In this document: positions 6,027 to 6,097 of the stretch, in pieces
Layout of the letters: each line of letters starts with the position of its first letter
Position numbering within the stretch: position 1 is the first letter of the stretch
NCBI GenBank assembly: GCA_021772165.1
Contig: JAJFMM010000142.1
Location: 1 to 6,097, forward strand
DNA: 6,097 nucleotides
Reading direction: 5' to 3'
DNA from: Chlamydiota bacterium
GTDB taxonomy: Bacteria; Chlamydiota; Chlamydiia; Chlamydiales; SM23-39
Program-made: the position numbers and the translations under genes
Notes under the pieces: model-generated
The model's database searches: none
What the model was told of the DNA's origin: nothing
The model's input: the letters and a program-made list of their open reading frames with translations, nothing else

Positions 6027-6077
6027 CGCGCTTGCATGGGGTGCAAGAGGTCGGAGGTTCGAATCCTCTCATCCAGA
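6003..6077 (+). tRNA. tRNA-Pro, anticodon GGG
   Basis: A full cloverleaf of 75 bases can be folded. The acceptor stem CTGGGTG (6003-6009) pairs with CATCCAG (6070-6076), with one G-U pair. The D stem is GCGC/GCGC (6012-6015, 6026-6029). The anticodon stem is CTTGC/GCAAG (6031-6035, 6043-6047) with loop ATGGGGT, so bases 6038-6040 are GGG. The variable loop is 6048-6052. The T stem is GGAGG/CCTCT around TTCGAAT (6058-6064). The C1-G72 pair and A73 (6077) are the identity elements of bacterial tRNA-Pro. It reads CCC and CCU. G37 after G36 is the usual TrmD m1G37 site. CCA is not encoded (TTC follows) and must be added. The first 24 bases also encode the end of the upstream protein. Confidence 0.96.
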
Positions 6078-6086
6078 TTCTTTTTT
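6078..6086 (+). terminator. T-run after the tRNA, possible terminator
   Basis: TTC and six Ts (6081-6086) follow the tRNA directly. The tRNA's own acceptor or T stem could act as the terminator stem. There is no dedicated hairpin before the T-run, and the window ends 11 bases later, so this is a weak call. Confidence 0.3.
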
Positions 6087-6097
6087 CCAGCTTGTAG

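Overview
The window looks like a piece of a bacterial chromosome from the Chlamydiae, most likely an environmental (Parachlamydia/Waddlia/Estrella-like) lineage. This is inferred from the protein flavour (the Ung sequence and the small conserved protein beside it), the compact gene packing and the tRNA gene without an encoded CCA. No rRNA or other taxonomic marker is present, so the assignment is tentative. I see no insertion sequence, CRISPR array, phage gene or long repeat. Nearly every base lies in a gene, and no gene-free stretch exceeds about 130 bases.

Layout. Bases 1-596 (+) hold the 3' end of a heavy-metal P1B-type ATPase. Its tail overlaps, tail to tail, the 3' end of dapA (543-1454, -). 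From dapA to 5609 everything is on the minus strand. Read in the direction of transcription, the order is ung (5609-4908), a 12-helix MFS transporter (4904-3678), a HlyD/EmrA-type membrane-fusion protein (3672-2827), an Rsm22/METTL17-type ribosome-assembly methyltransferase-like protein (2827-1874), an unrecognised 110-residue protein (1829-1497) and dapA. The first four are separated by 3 bases, 5 bases and a 1-base overlap, so they look like one translationally coupled operon. The last two genes may have their own promoter in the 44-base gap before 1829.

Divergent from ung, a near-consensus sigma-70 promoter (5685-5714, +) drives a 95-codon conserved-looking gene (5739-6026). The last seven codons and the stop of this gene lie inside a proline tRNA gene with anticodon GGG (6003-6077). 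A T-run follows the tRNA.

Functionally the window mixes metal export, diaminopimelate/lysine synthesis, uracil excision repair, a probable drug- or metabolite-efflux pair (MFS plus adaptor), mitoribosome-like small-subunit assembly, and a tRNA. The most unusual points are the same-strand overlap of an mRNA stop codon with a tRNA (processing of the tRNA should create a non-stop mRNA), the four-cysteine Fe-S signature in the Rsm22-like protein, the compact MFS/adaptor pair, and the possibly leaderless small gene.
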